Of a DNA stretch of 50,920 nt, positions 31,890-40,776 are shown one piece after another. Numbering within the stretch: position 1 is the first letter of the stretch; every line of letters starts with the position of its first letter. The notes beneath the pieces were generated by a model. That model saw nothing but the letters and a program-made list of their open reading frames with translations. It ran no database searches and was not told the origin of the DNA. The DNA comes from Chloroflexota bacterium (GTDB taxonomy: Bacteria; Chloroflexota; UBA6077; JACCZL01), in NCBI GenBank assembly GCA_020850535.1, contig JADZEM010000168.1:1-50920 (forward strand). The letters are read 5' to 3'. Made by a program: the position numbers and the translations under genes.

Positions 31890-32513
31890 TCACGGGTGGA
31901 CGGGGCGAATCTCCCGTGAGAAGACCGCCGTCACCGAGCCAACGAATCGCTCGACGCTCGTCAGCAGCGGATTGAGGATCTCGCCGTGGCGCTCGCGCGT
32001 GTCCGTGCGGAACGCCTCCAGCGCCGCCAGCGACTCCCAGCCATGCACGATGACAAGCTGCCCGGCCTGCGCGCCCGCCCGGAACACGTCGTGGCTGATG
32101 AGCCCCGGCGACGATTCTACGTCTACGCGAATCGACCCGAGGATCGCAGCTTCAAGCTCATCGCCATGCTCCGGCAGCGCGATCAGGCGGATGCAGGCCA
32201 CGCAGTGCGCCTGAAACGCCATCCGCGCGAACGAACGCAGGCGATGGAGCCGCTCGATGCGCGCCGGCGGGTCGGCCTGCACCGTCATGCGCTGAAAGCG
32301 CTGCGACGCCTGGAACCGTTGGAAGTCCTCTTCGGCGTCCCACTCCGAGATGGCGATGAACGAGGTCGGCAGATCGATCTGCTGGAAGACACGGGACTGC
32401 CGTCGGCCGGGGTTCCGTCGGTAGGAGTGGGCCAGATCGTCTCGGACGCCCGCCAGCATCTCGTCCAGCAGTTCTGGACGGATATCCTGAAAGACCCCGA
32501 CAAAGAACGGCAA
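31890..32513 (-). CDS. Two-domain ABM (dimeric alpha-beta barrel) protein
   Basis: 207 residues made of two ferredoxin-like repeats. The first (about 1-95) holds FVGVFQDIRPELLDEM ... FIAISEWDAEEDFQRFQ, and the second (about 105-200) holds CIRLIALPEHGDELEAAI ... LVIVHGWESLAALEAF. Each shows the strand-helix pattern and W/H-x-x-E element of antibiotic-biosynthesis monooxygenase-like domains (PF03992). Members include cofactor-free quinol monooxygenases and haem-degrading IsdG-like proteins, but many are untested. The substrate is not inferable. It is convergent with the 31556 gene and divergent from the 32688 gene. Confidence 0.65.
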   Translation of the reverse strand: MPFFVGVFQDIRPELLDEMLAGVRDDLAHSYRRNPGRRQSRVFQQIDLPTSFIAISEWDAEEDFQRFQASQRFQRMTVQADPPARIERLHRLRSFARMAFQAHCVACIRLIALPEHGDELEAAILGSIRVDVESSPGLISHDVFRAGAQAGQLVIVHGWESLAALEAFRTDTRERHGEILNPLLTSVERFVGSVTAVFSREIRPVHP

Positions 32514-32687
32514 CCCTGGCGCCTCCAGCCTGCACCGACGTCATCAGACCGGCCGAGACGAGTGTAGCGGCCGTGGCGTGCGCAGTCCCAACACCGCTGC
32601 TCGCGTGCCCATTCCGCCCCAATTCGCGCCGAAATTCGTGGTCAAATGACCCTCTGACGGTGCATCATGTGGTGGGAGAGCCGCTAC

Positions 32688-32984
32688 ATGCCGTTGCCTG
32701 CCCAGTCGTGGACTGTGTCCTGTCGCGCGTGCAATCTTGTGATCGGTGCTATTGAGGGCGGTCGGTTCATCCACGACCCTGCCTGTCCCCATCCCCTGGC
32801 CATCGGGTCCGGGCTGCTGCGGTGCTGCCACTGCGGCGGACGGCTCTCCGGCGAGGCCCAGCCAGTGGTCGACGTTGACCTGGGCCTGTCACTGACCGAC
32901 GACGAGGCCGACGACGCGCCCCTGCCGTCCATTCTGCCGTTTGTGCCCCGACACGTCGCGGAGGAGACCCGGCAGCGCCTGTAG
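32688..32984 (+). CDS. Small CxxC protein, possible zinc ribbon
   Basis: 98 residues. SCRACNLVIG near residue 13, FIHDPACPHP, then RCCHCGG near 45: four Cys in two CxxC knuckles with His between, followed by an acidic segment (VDVDLGLSLTDDEADD). ATG 32688 has GGGAG about nine bases upstream; an ATG seven codons earlier has none. Not recognised. A strong hairpin follows its stop, which supports it being a real transcription unit. Confidence 0.5.
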   Translation: MPLPAQSWTVSCRACNLVIGAIEGGRFIHDPACPHPLAIGSGLLRCCHCGGRLSGEAQPVVDVDLGLSLTDDEADDAPLPSILPFVPRHVAEETRQRL

Positions 32985-33035
32985 CGAGCGCGGCGGCAGT
33001 CGGCCGAGAACCCATCTCCTGAGGAAAGCACGAGG

Positions 33036-33058
33036 GCCCGGCTCGATGAGCCGGGCCT
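33036..33058. terminator. Bidirectional intrinsic-type terminator hairpin
   Basis: GGCCCGGCTC-GAT-GAGCCGGGCC: a perfect 10-bp GC stem with a 3-nt loop, preceded by GAAAGCACGAG and followed by TTCTGGTGT. It lies between the stop of the 32688 gene and the convergent HemL-like gene, the classic place and shape for a terminator. Confidence 0.75.
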
Positions 33059-33139
33059 TCTGGTGTCACTTGCGGGCGCAGGAGTCCGGCGGGCGCCGGC
33101 CAGAGGGCGCCCGCCGGGCCTCGATCCTGCCTGCGGCGG

Positions 33140-34429
33140 CTAGATCGCGCCCTCCGCCTTCAGCTTGGTCAGCGCGCCGTCGTACGCCGCGACGGTGCGC
33201 TCCACGTCCTCGTCGTTGTGGACCGCCGACACGATCAGCGCCGTGCCCGACGGATCCACGCCGCCGAGCTGCATGGCCGCACGCCACTTGAGCTGCAGGT
33301 CCCAGGCGCTGACCTTCCCCTTGAGGCTGGTCGAGATGTACGACGCCCAGCCACTGACCGAGCCCTCGACGCCGTGCCGGTGGAGCGAGTCCTGGAAGCC
33401 GGCCTTGATCTTCGTCGCCGTATCCGCGGCCTTCTTCTGGATGGCCGGATCCTTGACGATGTTGAGGCAGGCCACGCCAGCCGCCGCCGAGACCGGGTTG
33501 CCGTTGTAGGTGCCGGGGTGGGCGATCCGGCCGAACCGCTGCTTCTTCGGATCATCCGAGAAGTCGAACTGGTGGATGATGTCGCCGCGTCCGCCAATCG
33601 CGCCGCCCGGGTAGCCGCCGGCCACGATCTTCGCCATCGTGGTCAGGTCCGGGGTCACGCCGAAGTACTCCTGCGCGCCGCCCGGTGCGTACCGGAAGCC
33701 CGTCACCACCTCGTCGTAGATGACCAGCGCGCCGTGCGCCTTCGCCTTCTCGCGGACCGTCTCCGCCCACGCCTTGGTCAGCGCGTTGCACCAGATGATG
33801 ACGGCGGCCACGTCGCCCTTCGCCAGCTCGGCTTCGAGGGCGTCCGCGTCCTTGTCCGGGATGCCGGTCACGGTGTCCTGCACGCCCTTCGGGATACCAC
33901 ACGAGATCGGCACATCCCAGGGCGGAGCCATCGCGACCGCCGCGTAGTCATGCCAGCCATGGAAATGGCCGTTCACCTTAATGAGGCGGTCGCGGCCCGT
34001 GAACGCCCGCGCCAGGCGGATCGCCAGCATGGTGGACTCGGTGCCGGAGGAGGTGAACTTCACGGCCTCAGCCGAGGGCACGATCTGCTGGATCAGCTTG
34101 CCCCACTCGACCTCAAGCTCGTGGCAGGCCCCGTAGTGGGTGCCCTTCTGCGCCTGCTCCACGACGGCCTGGGTGACGGCCGGGTGGCAGTGCCCGAGGA
34201 TCAGTGCGCCATGGCCGCCGTAGTAGTCGACGTACTCGTTGCCGTCAACGTCCCACTTGCGGCTGCCAGCCGCGCGGGTCACGTAGATCGGAAACGGCTT
34301 GGCAAACCGCGCGTCATGGGTGACGCCGCTCGGGAACGTCTCCTTCGCCTTCTCGTACAGCGCGGCTGAGCCAGCCATTCGCTCGTACATTTCCTGGTCG
34401 ATCGTCAACGCTCGGTTTTCGATGGCCAT
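33140..34429 (-). CDS. HemL-like class III PLP aminotransferase
   Basis: 429 residues, cytoplasmic. Seen: FPSGVTHDARF, DVDGNEYVDYYGGHGALILGH, FTSSGTESTMLAIRLAR (phosphate binding), GHFHGWHDY, VIYDEVVTGFR (pyridine-N Asp) and MAKIVAGGYPGGAIGG with the PLP lysine. This is the glutamate-1-semialdehyde 2,1-aminomutase group by motif. No other haem genes adjoin and the C-terminal half diverges from housekeeping HemL, so a related aminomutase or transaminase role (amino acid, sugar amine) is equally possible. GGAGGAG lies five bases before ATG 34429; the frame opens earlier without a ribosome site. Confidence 0.85.
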   Translation of the reverse strand: MAIENRALTIDQEMYERMAGSAALYEKAKETFPSGVTHDARFAKPFPIYVTRAAGSRKWDVDGNEYVDYYGGHGALILGHCHPAVTQAVVEQAQKGTHYGACHELEVEWGKLIQQIVPSAEAVKFTSSGTESTMLAIRLARAFTGRDRLIKVNGHFHGWHDYAAVAMAPPWDVPISCGIPKGVQDTVTGIPDKDADALEAELAKGDVAAVIIWCNALTKAWAETVREKAKAHGALVIYDEVVTGFRYAPGGAQEYFGVTPDLTTMAKIVAGGYPGGAIGGRGDIIHQFDFSDDPKKQRFGRIAHPGTYNGNPVSAAAGVACLNIVKDPAIQKKAADTATKIKAGFQDSLHRHGVEGSVSGWASYISTSLKGKVSAWDLQLKWRAAMQLGGVDPSGTALIVSAVHNDEDVERTVAAYDGALTKLKAEGAI

Positions 34430-34587
34430 GAGCACTCCTCCAGGAGGTTGGCGCAATTCTAGCCGGACGCCTGGATGATACGCAGACTGCCGGCCGTTGA
34501 CATCGTGCGACCGGCACGAAGCTCCGACCCGACGCGCGGGCACAGGCGAGCCGAATCACACTGCCAGAGACGGCAGACGGCGATGCC

Positions 34588-35226
34588 CTACCGCTCCAGC
34601 TCGCCCAGGGTCACCGCGTCCGGCAGGCTGACAGCCAGCACGGCCGGATCGTCGTGGACGCTCAACGCCCGCGCCACGATGCCGACAGGGTCGGCGTAGA
34701 CCTTCGGGAACAGCACCTCGCCCGGTCGGTTCGCGCGGTAGGCCAGCCGCTCGGCCGGCGGCGTGAACTGGGCGCTCACGCCCGGCTTGTTGCCGCGCGG
34801 ATCGCAGCGATACCAGCCGTGTCCCGGCAGATCGATAGCCACCAGCCCGTGCAGGCCGAAGGCGCGCCGCTCCTCGTCAAACGCCAGCCGCTGGTAGACA
34901 AACCCCGAGCGGATGCCGTTCGCCCGCAGCAGCGCCACCAGCAGATGGCTCTTGGCGAAGCAGAAGCCGGTCCGATGCTCCAGCACCTCGGAGGCGCGGG
35001 CCGTCACCACGTCGTCGCCATGATCCACGGTGTGCCGCACCTGATCCCGCACCCACTCGAAGCAGCGGCGGGCCACATCTGGCGTCTCAACATCGCCCTC
35101 GCCTGATCCAAGCTCGACGGCCAGCGCGACGATCCCGGGAGCGGTCCAGTCCGCCAGCTCGGTCGGTCGCAGAAACGGATCGGCGACCGGCGACGGCGCA
35201 AGGCGGCTCAGGCTGATCTCATCCAT
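34588..35226 (-). CDS. Transglutaminase-like (cysteine protease fold) protein
   Basis: 212 residues, with no signal peptide. Core of the transglutaminase-like superfamily: RTGFCFAKSHLLVALLRA with C89, FGLHGLVAIDLPGHGWYRCDPRGN with His and Asp, giving a Cys-His-Asp triad. Bacterial members are mostly peptidases or amidases. ATG 35226 is chosen at the start of conserved sequence; GGGGAGG lies 13 bases upstream, longer than ideal. It is divergent from the Gfo/Idh/MocA gene and downstream of no clear partner. Confidence 0.82.
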   Translation of the reverse strand: MDEISLSRLAPSPVADPFLRPTELADWTAPGIVALAVELGSGEGDVETPDVARRCFEWVRDQVRHTVDHGDDVVTARASEVLEHRTGFCFAKSHLLVALLRANGIRSGFVYQRLAFDEERRAFGLHGLVAIDLPGHGWYRCDPRGNKPGVSAQFTPPAERLAYRANRPGEVLFPKVYADPVGIVARALSVHDDPAVLAVSLPDAVTLGELER

Positions 35227-35438
35227 CGGTCGGTCACGGCCTCCCCGCACCTGCCGGCTCGCAGCCGCGCATCCTGACCACACGTCGCCGCCGGCACCGC
35301 GGTGCGGGTCGGCATCCCTGCATTAAGCGTAGCAGGCGCGTCGTTGTGGCGGTCACCTGCCTGTGGGTGTCTGGGGGTGTCCGATGGCCGCAGTGCAGGA
35401 TTCCACGGGGCACCCGTGTCTGGGCCGGTCACCCGCAG

Positions 35439-35470
35439 TTGACCGGCCGCGCCCAGAAGTGTTGAATACT
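35439..35470 (+). promoter_or_regulatory. Possible promoter of the Gfo/Idh/MocA gene
   Basis: TTGACC at 35439-35444, 17-nt spacer, TTGAAT at 35462-35467, with AATACT overlapping at 35465-35470. The -35 matches four of six consensus bases. A leader of about 27 nt would precede ATG 35501. Confidence 0.4.
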
Positions 35471-35500
35471 CGGTGCCAGTTCACAGATGGGAGCCCCACC

Positions 35501-36571
35501 ATGGCAGAGCAGACCTTGCGTATCGGCTTCGTCGGCGCCGGCGCTATCAACCGTACCCGCCACGTCCCCGGTCTCAAGAAGTGCCCGGGCGTCGAGTTTG
35601 AGGTCGTCGCCAACCGCAGCCAGGCGTCGTCGCAGGCCGCTGCCGACGAGTACGGCATCAAGCGCACAGCCGGCAACTGGATGGAGGTCGTCGAAGACCC
35701 GAATGTGGACATCGTCTGGATCGGCACGCACCCGTCGATGCACCGCGAGATCACGATTGCCGCGCTCGAAGCCGGCAAGCACGTCTTCACCCAGGCCCGC
35801 ATGGCGATGGACTACGCCGATGCCAAGTTGATGTGGGAGGCGGCCAAGAAGTACCCCCACCTGACCACCAACATCAGCGCGCCGCCCCACTACATGCGCG
35901 GCGACCGGGTTGTTCGGCGGATGCTCGCCGAAGGGTACGTCGGCCAGCCGGTGAACGTGGTGGTCCAATCGTTCTCGGACAGCTACGCCAACCCCACCGC
36001 CCCACGTCACTGGCGGCAGGAAGGCCCGACCTCCGGCCTGAACACGCTGGACGTCGGCATGATGATCGAGGTCATGCACCGCTGGCTGGGCTACGCGAAG
36101 CGGGTCACGGCGCTGGAGAAGACCGTCTACCCGACGCGCCCCGCGCCGGACGGCAGCGGCGCTGTGCCGGTCGAGCGTCCGGACACGCTCTCGGTGGTGG
36201 CTGAGCTGGAGAATGGTGCGCTCGCAACCATGCTCTTCAGCGGCGTCGCGCGGCACGCCAGGGAGGCGAACCGCTTCGAGATCTACGGTACGGACGGCAC
36301 GATCCGTTACCTCCAGGCCTCCGACACGATCCTGGCTGGCAAGGCGGGCGACCCCGACCTGAAACCCGTCGAAGTCTCGGCGGCTGATGCCCGCGAGTGG
36401 ACGGTCGAGGAGGACTTCATCAAGGCGGTGCGGTCGGGCCGCCGCGCGACCGAGCCTTCCTTCTGGGACGGCCTCAAATACATGGAGATGACGGAGGCCG
36501 TGTTCGGCGCGGCAAAGACGGGTCGGGCCGTCGATCTGCCGTTCGACCGGCTGGAGCGCGACGACCAGTAG
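35501..36571 (+). CDS. Gfo/Idh/MocA family oxidoreductase, EKP motif absent
   Basis: 356 residues. N-terminal Rossmann domain (GFVGAGAINRTRHVPGL, then VDIVWIGTHPSMHREI) and C-terminal alpha-beta domain (about 130-340) with LNTLDVGMMIEVMHRWLG. Such enzymes oxidise or reduce sugars, inositols or related compounds with NAD(P). The usual E-K-P motif, whose Lys takes part in catalysis, is Q98-A-R100 here (VFTQARMAMD). The enzyme may use another residue, or may not be an active dehydrogenase. GGGAG lies seven bases before ATG 35501. The gene stands alone, followed by an inverted repeat. Confidence 0.87.
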   Translation: MAEQTLRIGFVGAGAINRTRHVPGLKKCPGVEFEVVANRSQASSQAAADEYGIKRTAGNWMEVVEDPNVDIVWIGTHPSMHREITIAALEAGKHVFTQARMAMDYADAKLMWEAAKKYPHLTTNISAPPHYMRGDRVVRRMLAEGYVGQPVNVVVQSFSDSYANPTAPRHWRQEGPTSGLNTLDVGMMIEVMHRWLGYAKRVTALEKTVYPTRPAPDGSGAVPVERPDTLSVVAELENGALATMLFSGVARHAREANRFEIYGTDGTIRYLQASDTILAGKAGDPDLKPVEVSAADAREWTVEEDFIKAVRSGRRATEPSFWDGLKYMEMTEAVFGAAKTGRAVDLPFDRLERDDQ

Positions 36572-36579
36572 ATCAGCCC

Positions 36580-36629
36580 GGAGAATGGTCCCGACTGTCA
36601 CGCAACCGTCACAGTTCGGGCCATTCTCC
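36580..36629. terminator. Long inverted repeat after the oxidoreductase gene
   Basis: GGAGAATGG (36580-36588) pairs with CCATTCTCC (36621-36629); the inner CCCGA/TCGGG and CTGT/ACAG parts extend the stem with small bulges. It begins nine bases after the Gfo/Idh stop. No U tract follows (GTTAG), so terminator function is probable but not certain. 36630-36810 shows nothing else. Confidence 0.5.
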
Positions 36630-36810
36630 CGTTAGTACGGTGACCCCACACCGGCTGATCCGGCACGCTGGCTGCCACGATCTCATTGGCGATCCTGGCC
36701 AGAAAAGGCGTGCGAGCGGCGACCACGCGCGGGTAGACTCCGATTCTCGATAGGTGTGGCAGCCCCGGCCGAGCCAGGGAATTGCGATGTTTCCGGCACG
36801 GTTCCACTTC

Positions 36811-36838
36811 TTGGGGCTTCATACCCCTTGCGTATACT
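36811..36838 (+). promoter_or_regulatory. Probable topA promoter
   Basis: TTGGGG (36811-36816), 16-nt spacer, TATACT (36833-36838). The -10 is near consensus and the -35 shares TTG. A leader of about 53 nt is implied before ATG 36898. The spacer contains the partial inverted repeat GGGGCTTCATACCCC. Confidence 0.5.
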
Positions 36839-36897
36839 AGTCTGACCGTGCTCGATACCGTTCCTGGTCGGGCATCCTCGTTCAAGGCCCTTACAAC

Positions 36898-39588
36898 ATG
36901 GCAAAGCGCAACCTGGTGGTGGTCGAGTCGGCCGCCAAAGCCAAAACCATAGAGAAGTTCCTCGGCAGGGACTACGTGGTCCGTGCCTCCTATGGCCACG
37001 TCCGCGACCTGCCGGACAACGTCCTCGGAGTCGATACGGAGCACGATTTTCAGCCGACCTACGTCGTCTCACCCGAGAAGAAGGACGTCGTCAAGCGGCT
37101 GAAGGATGAGGCGAAGGGCGCTGAAGCCGTGTACCTGGCCACCGACCCTGACCGCGAGGGCGAGGCGATCGCCTGGCACCTCGTGCATGCCCTCGGGCTG
37201 AAGGGTCGCAACATCCACCGCGTCGAGTTCCACGAGATCACCAAAGACGCCATCGTGCACGCCGTTCAGCATCCACGCCAGATCGACGAGCAGCGCGTGG
37301 ATGCCCAGCAGGCGCGCCGCGTCCTCGACCGCCTCGTCGGGTTCAAGGTCAGCCAGTTGCTCTGGAAGAAGGTTCGTCGCGGCCTCTCGGCCGGGCGGGT
37401 CCAGAGCGTTGCCGTCCGCATCGTGGTCGACCGTGAGCGCGAGCGCGACGCCTTCGTGCCCGTCGAGTACTGGTCTATCGAGGCCGATCTGCGGAAGCGG
37501 ATGCCCGGCACGCCCGTCTTCCGGGCCGCCCTCACCGAGCAGGACGGCAAGAAGGTGGACCGCTTCGACCTGAAGAACGAGGAGCAGGCGCAGCGGATTG
37601 TCGGCGATCTGCATGGCGCCGGCTGGGCTGTGCGCGAGGTCAAGAAGTCCGAGCGCCAGCGCAGCCCCGCGCCGCCGTTCACGACCAGCACGCTGCAACA
37701 GGACGCCAGCCGTAAGCTCGGGTTCACCGCCCGCCAGACGATGGCCCTCGCGCAGCAGCTCTACGAAGGTATGCCTGTCGAAGGCGGTGAGAGCGTCGGT
37801 CTGATCACCTACATGCGAACCGACTCGGTCACCGTGGCCGAGACGGCCATCGCCGAGGTGCGCCAGACCATCGCCAGCCGCTACGGCAGCGAGTACGTGC
37901 CTGCCCAGCCGCGCATCCACCGCACCAGGAGCCGCATGGCCCAGGAGGCCCACGAGGCGATCCGCCCCACCTCCTCCGAGCGCGCGCCGGAGCGCGTGCA
38001 GCCATTCTTGCTCCGGGCCGGCAAGGACGAGCGGGATGGCCGCAACCTGTTCCGGCTCTACACCCTGATCTGGCAGCGGTTCGTGGCGAGTCAGATGGCC
38101 TCCGCCATCTTCGACCAGACCACCGCCGACATCGATGCTCACCGTGACGGCGGCAGCCGCTACACCTTCCGGGCGACCGGCTCGGTGCCGCGCTTCCTGG
38201 GGTTCCTCTCGGTCTACCGCGAGGGCAAGGACGACGGCGACACGGCGGACGAGGACGGCCAGCCGCGCCTGCCCGAGCTGGCGGCCGGCGAGCGGCTCGA
38301 CCTGCTCAAGCTCATGCCCGAACAGCACTTCACCCAGCCGCCGCCACGGTTCACCGAGGCGACGCTGGTCAAGGCGCTGGAGGAGCACGGCATCGGGCGG
38401 CCCTCGACCTACGCTCCGATCCTCTCCGTGATTCGGGACCGTGGCTACGTCGAGATGGAGGAGCGGCGCTTCAAGCCGACCGACCTCGGCTATCTCGTGA
38501 ACGACATGCTCGTCGGGAACTTCCGAGATATCGTGGATGTCCAGTTCACGGCCGGCATGGAGCAGAAGCTCGACGACATCGCCCAGGGCGAACGCCCCTG
38601 GGTGCCGGTCATGCGCGAGTTCTACGATCCGTTCGCGGAGACGCTCGACCGTGCCCAGCGCGAGGTCCAGCACGTCAACCAGACCGCCGAAGTCACCGAC
38701 AAGCTGTGCGACAAGTGCGGCAAGCCGATGTCCATCAAACTCGGGCGGTTCGGGCGGTTCCTCTCCTGCACCGGCTACCCGGACTGCAAGAACGCCCGCC
38801 CGTTGAACGCCGACGACTCGCCGCCAGAGGTCTCTGACGAAGTCTGCGAGAACTGTGGCAAGCCGATGCTCGTCAAGACCGGGCGCTTCGGCAAGTTCCT
38901 GTCGTGCTCGGACTACCCCGACTGCAAGACCAGCCGACCGATCCTCGTCAAGCTCGGGCTGACCTGCCCGAAGTGCAACGAGGGCGAGCTGGTCGAGAAG
39001 AAGGGGCGCACCGGCCGGCCGTTCTACGGCTGCGCCCGCTATCCGGCCTGCGACTGGGTCTGCTGGTCGCGCCCGCTGCCGGACCCGTGCGAGACCTGCG
39101 GCAAGCTGCGGATCCCGCTGGGCGCCGACAAGATCCACTGCATGGGCTGCGACGGCGACCTGCCGGTGCGACAGCGCAAGACCGACGCTGACGGCAAGCC
39201 CATCGCCGGGCGGGGCCGGACCGGCGGTCGGACGGCAGCCGCAAGCACCTCGCGGGGGCGGGCGACCGCCGCCAGCCGGGCCGCGGCCTCGGGCGAGAAG
39301 CCGGCCCCGAAGCGGGCGGCGGCGGCGACGTCCACAGCCAGGCGGACCGCGTCAGGCGCGGCTGACGGCGACGTGGATGCTGTGGCGCCAGCGACCGCCG
39401 CGAAGCCGCGAGCGTCGCGGACGGCGGCGTCCAAGACCGCCGCCGGCAAGGCCAAGACGGCGACTGCCAAGGCGTCGGCCAGCAAGTCGACCACCGCCAA
39501 GTCGACCACCAAGAGCGGCGCTGCTGCAAAATCCACCGCCCGGACTCGGGCATCCTCGACGTCCACCCGCGCCAAGCGAGCCAGCTAG
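36898..39588 (+). CDS. topA: DNA topoisomerase I
   Basis: 896 residues; relaxes negative supercoils by transient single-strand cleavage. TOPRIM domain with VVVESAAKAK and ATDPDREGEAIAWHL, active-site Y305 in LITYMRTDS, RRGLSAGRVQSVAVR, and EEHGIGRPSTYAPI. Four C-terminal cysteine modules follow (about 605-760): CDKCGKP ... CTGYPDCK, CENCGKP ... CSDYPDCK, CPKCNEG ... CARYPACDW, and CETCGKL ... CMGC. The tail from about 765 is Ala/Lys/Thr/Ser-rich, basic and disordered, like histone-type tails of other high-GC TopA proteins. The ribosome site (AAGGCCCTTACAAC) is modest. First gene of the topA-to-DUF212 block. Confidence 0.97.
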   Translation: MAKRNLVVVESAAKAKTIEKFLGRDYVVRASYGHVRDLPDNVLGVDTEHDFQPTYVVSPEKKDVVKRLKDEAKGAEAVYLATDPDREGEAIAWHLVHALGLKGRNIHRVEFHEITKDAIVHAVQHPRQIDEQRVDAQQARRVLDRLVGFKVSQLLWKKVRRGLSAGRVQSVAVRIVVDRERERDAFVPVEYWSIEADLRKRMPGTPVFRAALTEQDGKKVDRFDLKNEEQAQRIVGDLHGAGWAVREVKKSERQRSPAPPFTTSTLQQDASRKLGFTARQTMALAQQLYEGMPVEGGESVGLITYMRTDSVTVAETAIAEVRQTIASRYGSEYVPAQPRIHRTRSRMAQEAHEAIRPTSSERAPERVQPFLLRAGKDERDGRNLFRLYTLIWQRFVASQMASAIFDQTTADIDAHRDGGSRYTFRATGSVPRFLGFLSVYREGKDDGDTADEDGQPRLPELAAGERLDLLKLMPEQHFTQPPPRFTEATLVKALEEHGIGRPSTYAPILSVIRDRGYVEMEERRFKPTDLGYLVNDMLVGNFRDIVDVQFTAGMEQKLDDIAQGERPWVPVMREFYDPFAETLDRAQREVQHVNQTAEVTDKLCDKCGKPMSIKLGRFGRFLSCTGYPDCKNARPLNADDSPPEVSDEVCENCGKPMLVKTGRFGKFLSCSDYPDCKTSRPILVKLGLTCPKCNEGELVEKKGRTGRPFYGCARYPACDWVCWSRPLPDPCETCGKLRIPLGADKIHCMGCDGDLPVRQRKTDADGKPIAGRGRTGGRTAAASTSRGRATAASRAAASGEKPAPKRAAAATSTARRTASGAADGDVDAVAPATAAKPRASRTAASKTAAGKAKTATAKASASKSTTAKSTTKSGAAAKSTARTRASSTSTRAKRAS

Positions 39589-39615
39589 GCACGCCACCAG
39601 AGAGGTAGCGACCGG

Positions 39616-40776
39616 ATGAGTGCGTACGCATCGCGCATCGAGCGACTTCGTGCCCTCTTCGCAGAGGCCGAGATCGACGGCATGCTCATTTCGCAGCCAG
39701 AGTCCCGCTTCTACCTGAGCGGCTACACCGGCCACGATCTGCCGCCGCGCGACTCGGCCGGCTACCTGATGATCGGGAGGTCCGGCGCCGTCCTGCTCAC
39801 CGATCCCCGCACCGACGAGCAGGCCGCCAACGAGGCGAAGGACTACAAGGTCATCGCCTACTCGCCAAGTGCGCGGCAGGGGCAGCGGCTGATCGAGTCC
39901 GTCAAAGAACTGGGCATCACGAAGCTCGGCTTCGAGTCGATCCACCTGCCGCATGCCATCTGGCTGTCCTTCTCAGAGGCTCTGGGCGAGAAGGGCGTCG
40001 AAGGCGCGGACGGCCAGATCCCCGGCCCGGGCGTCACGATGGTCCCGAACAAGGACATCGTGGACAAGCTGCGGATCACCAAGGACGAGGCCGAGATGGC
40101 CGACCTCCAGGCCGCCGTGGACGTGCTGGACGACTGTTTCATGCACATCGCCAGGCATGAGCTGCGGGTGGGCCGCACCGAGAAGGAGATCGCGCTCGCG
40201 GTCGAGCAGTACCTCCAGGGCCGGGGCCACACCACGTCATTCCCGTCCATCGTCGCCAGCGGCCCGAACGCCTCGATGCCGCACGCCGTGCCATCGGATC
40301 GCCAGCTGCAGGAGGGCGAGCCGATCACCATCGACATCGGCGCGAACGTGAACGGCTACTGCTCGGACATGACGCGCACGGTCTGCATCGGCACGCCGAG
40401 CGAGAAGCTCCGCGAGATCCACCAGCTCGTGCTGACGGCTCAGGAGACCGCCGAGCGGGGCATCACGAACGGCATGACTGGCAAGGACGCCGACGCTCTG
40501 GCTCGCGACTACCTGGCCGAGATGGGGTACGGCGACAGGTTCACCCACGGCCTGGGGCACGGCATCGGGCTGGAAGTCCACGAGCCGCCCAGCCTGTCGG
40601 TGCGGGGCAGCGAGACGGCGCTGAAGGACGGCATGGTCTTCAGCGTCGAGCCGGGCATCTACCTGCCGGGCTGGGGCGGCGTCCGCATCGAGGATCTCGT
40701 GGTCATGGAAGGCACGGGCGTGCGCGTGCTCTGCCGCTCCCCGAAGGCCCTTGAGCTAGAGGAGGTGATTCGATGA
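39616..40776 (+). CDS. pepP: M24 family Xaa-Pro aminopeptidase
   Basis: 386 residues. An N-terminal creatinase-like domain (about 1-140: ISQPESRFYLSGYTG) and a pita-bread metallopeptidase domain. The five dinuclear-metal ligands are present: D240, D251 (ITIDIGANVNGYCSDMTRT), H315 (GLGHGIG), E345 (SVEPGIY) and E359 (RIEDLV). It removes N-terminal residues preceding proline. The stop overlaps the efp start by 4 nt. The pepP-efp pairing is conserved across bacteria and connects with Pro-rich peptide metabolism and synthesis. PepQ is the alternative name; the two are not separable by motif. Confidence 0.93.
   Translation: MSAYASRIERLRALFAEAEIDGMLISQPESRFYLSGYTGHDLPPRDSAGYLMIGRSGAVLLTDPRTDEQAANEAKDYKVIAYSPSARQGQRLIESVKELGITKLGFESIHLPHAIWLSFSEALGEKGVEGADGQIPGPGVTMVPNKDIVDKLRITKDEAEMADLQAAVDVLDDCFMHIARHELRVGRTEKEIALAVEQYLQGRGHTTSFPSIVASGPNASMPHAVPSDRQLQEGEPITIDIGANVNGYCSDMTRTVCIGTPSEKLREIHQLVLTAQETAERGITNGMTGKDADALARDYLAEMGYGDRFTHGLGHGIGLEVHEPPSLSVRGSETALKDGMVFSVEPGIYLPGWGGVRIEDLVVMEGTGVRVLCRSPKALELEEVIR

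Noticed and set aside
33140-34429. Naming the aminotransferase hemL
   Set aside because: The motifs fit the group, but no haem genes adjoin and related aminomutases share them.
37069-39138. 689-codon open frame antisense to topA
   Set aside because: Long antisense frames are expected in GC-rich genes. The sequence has no family features and topA is unmistakable on the plus strand.
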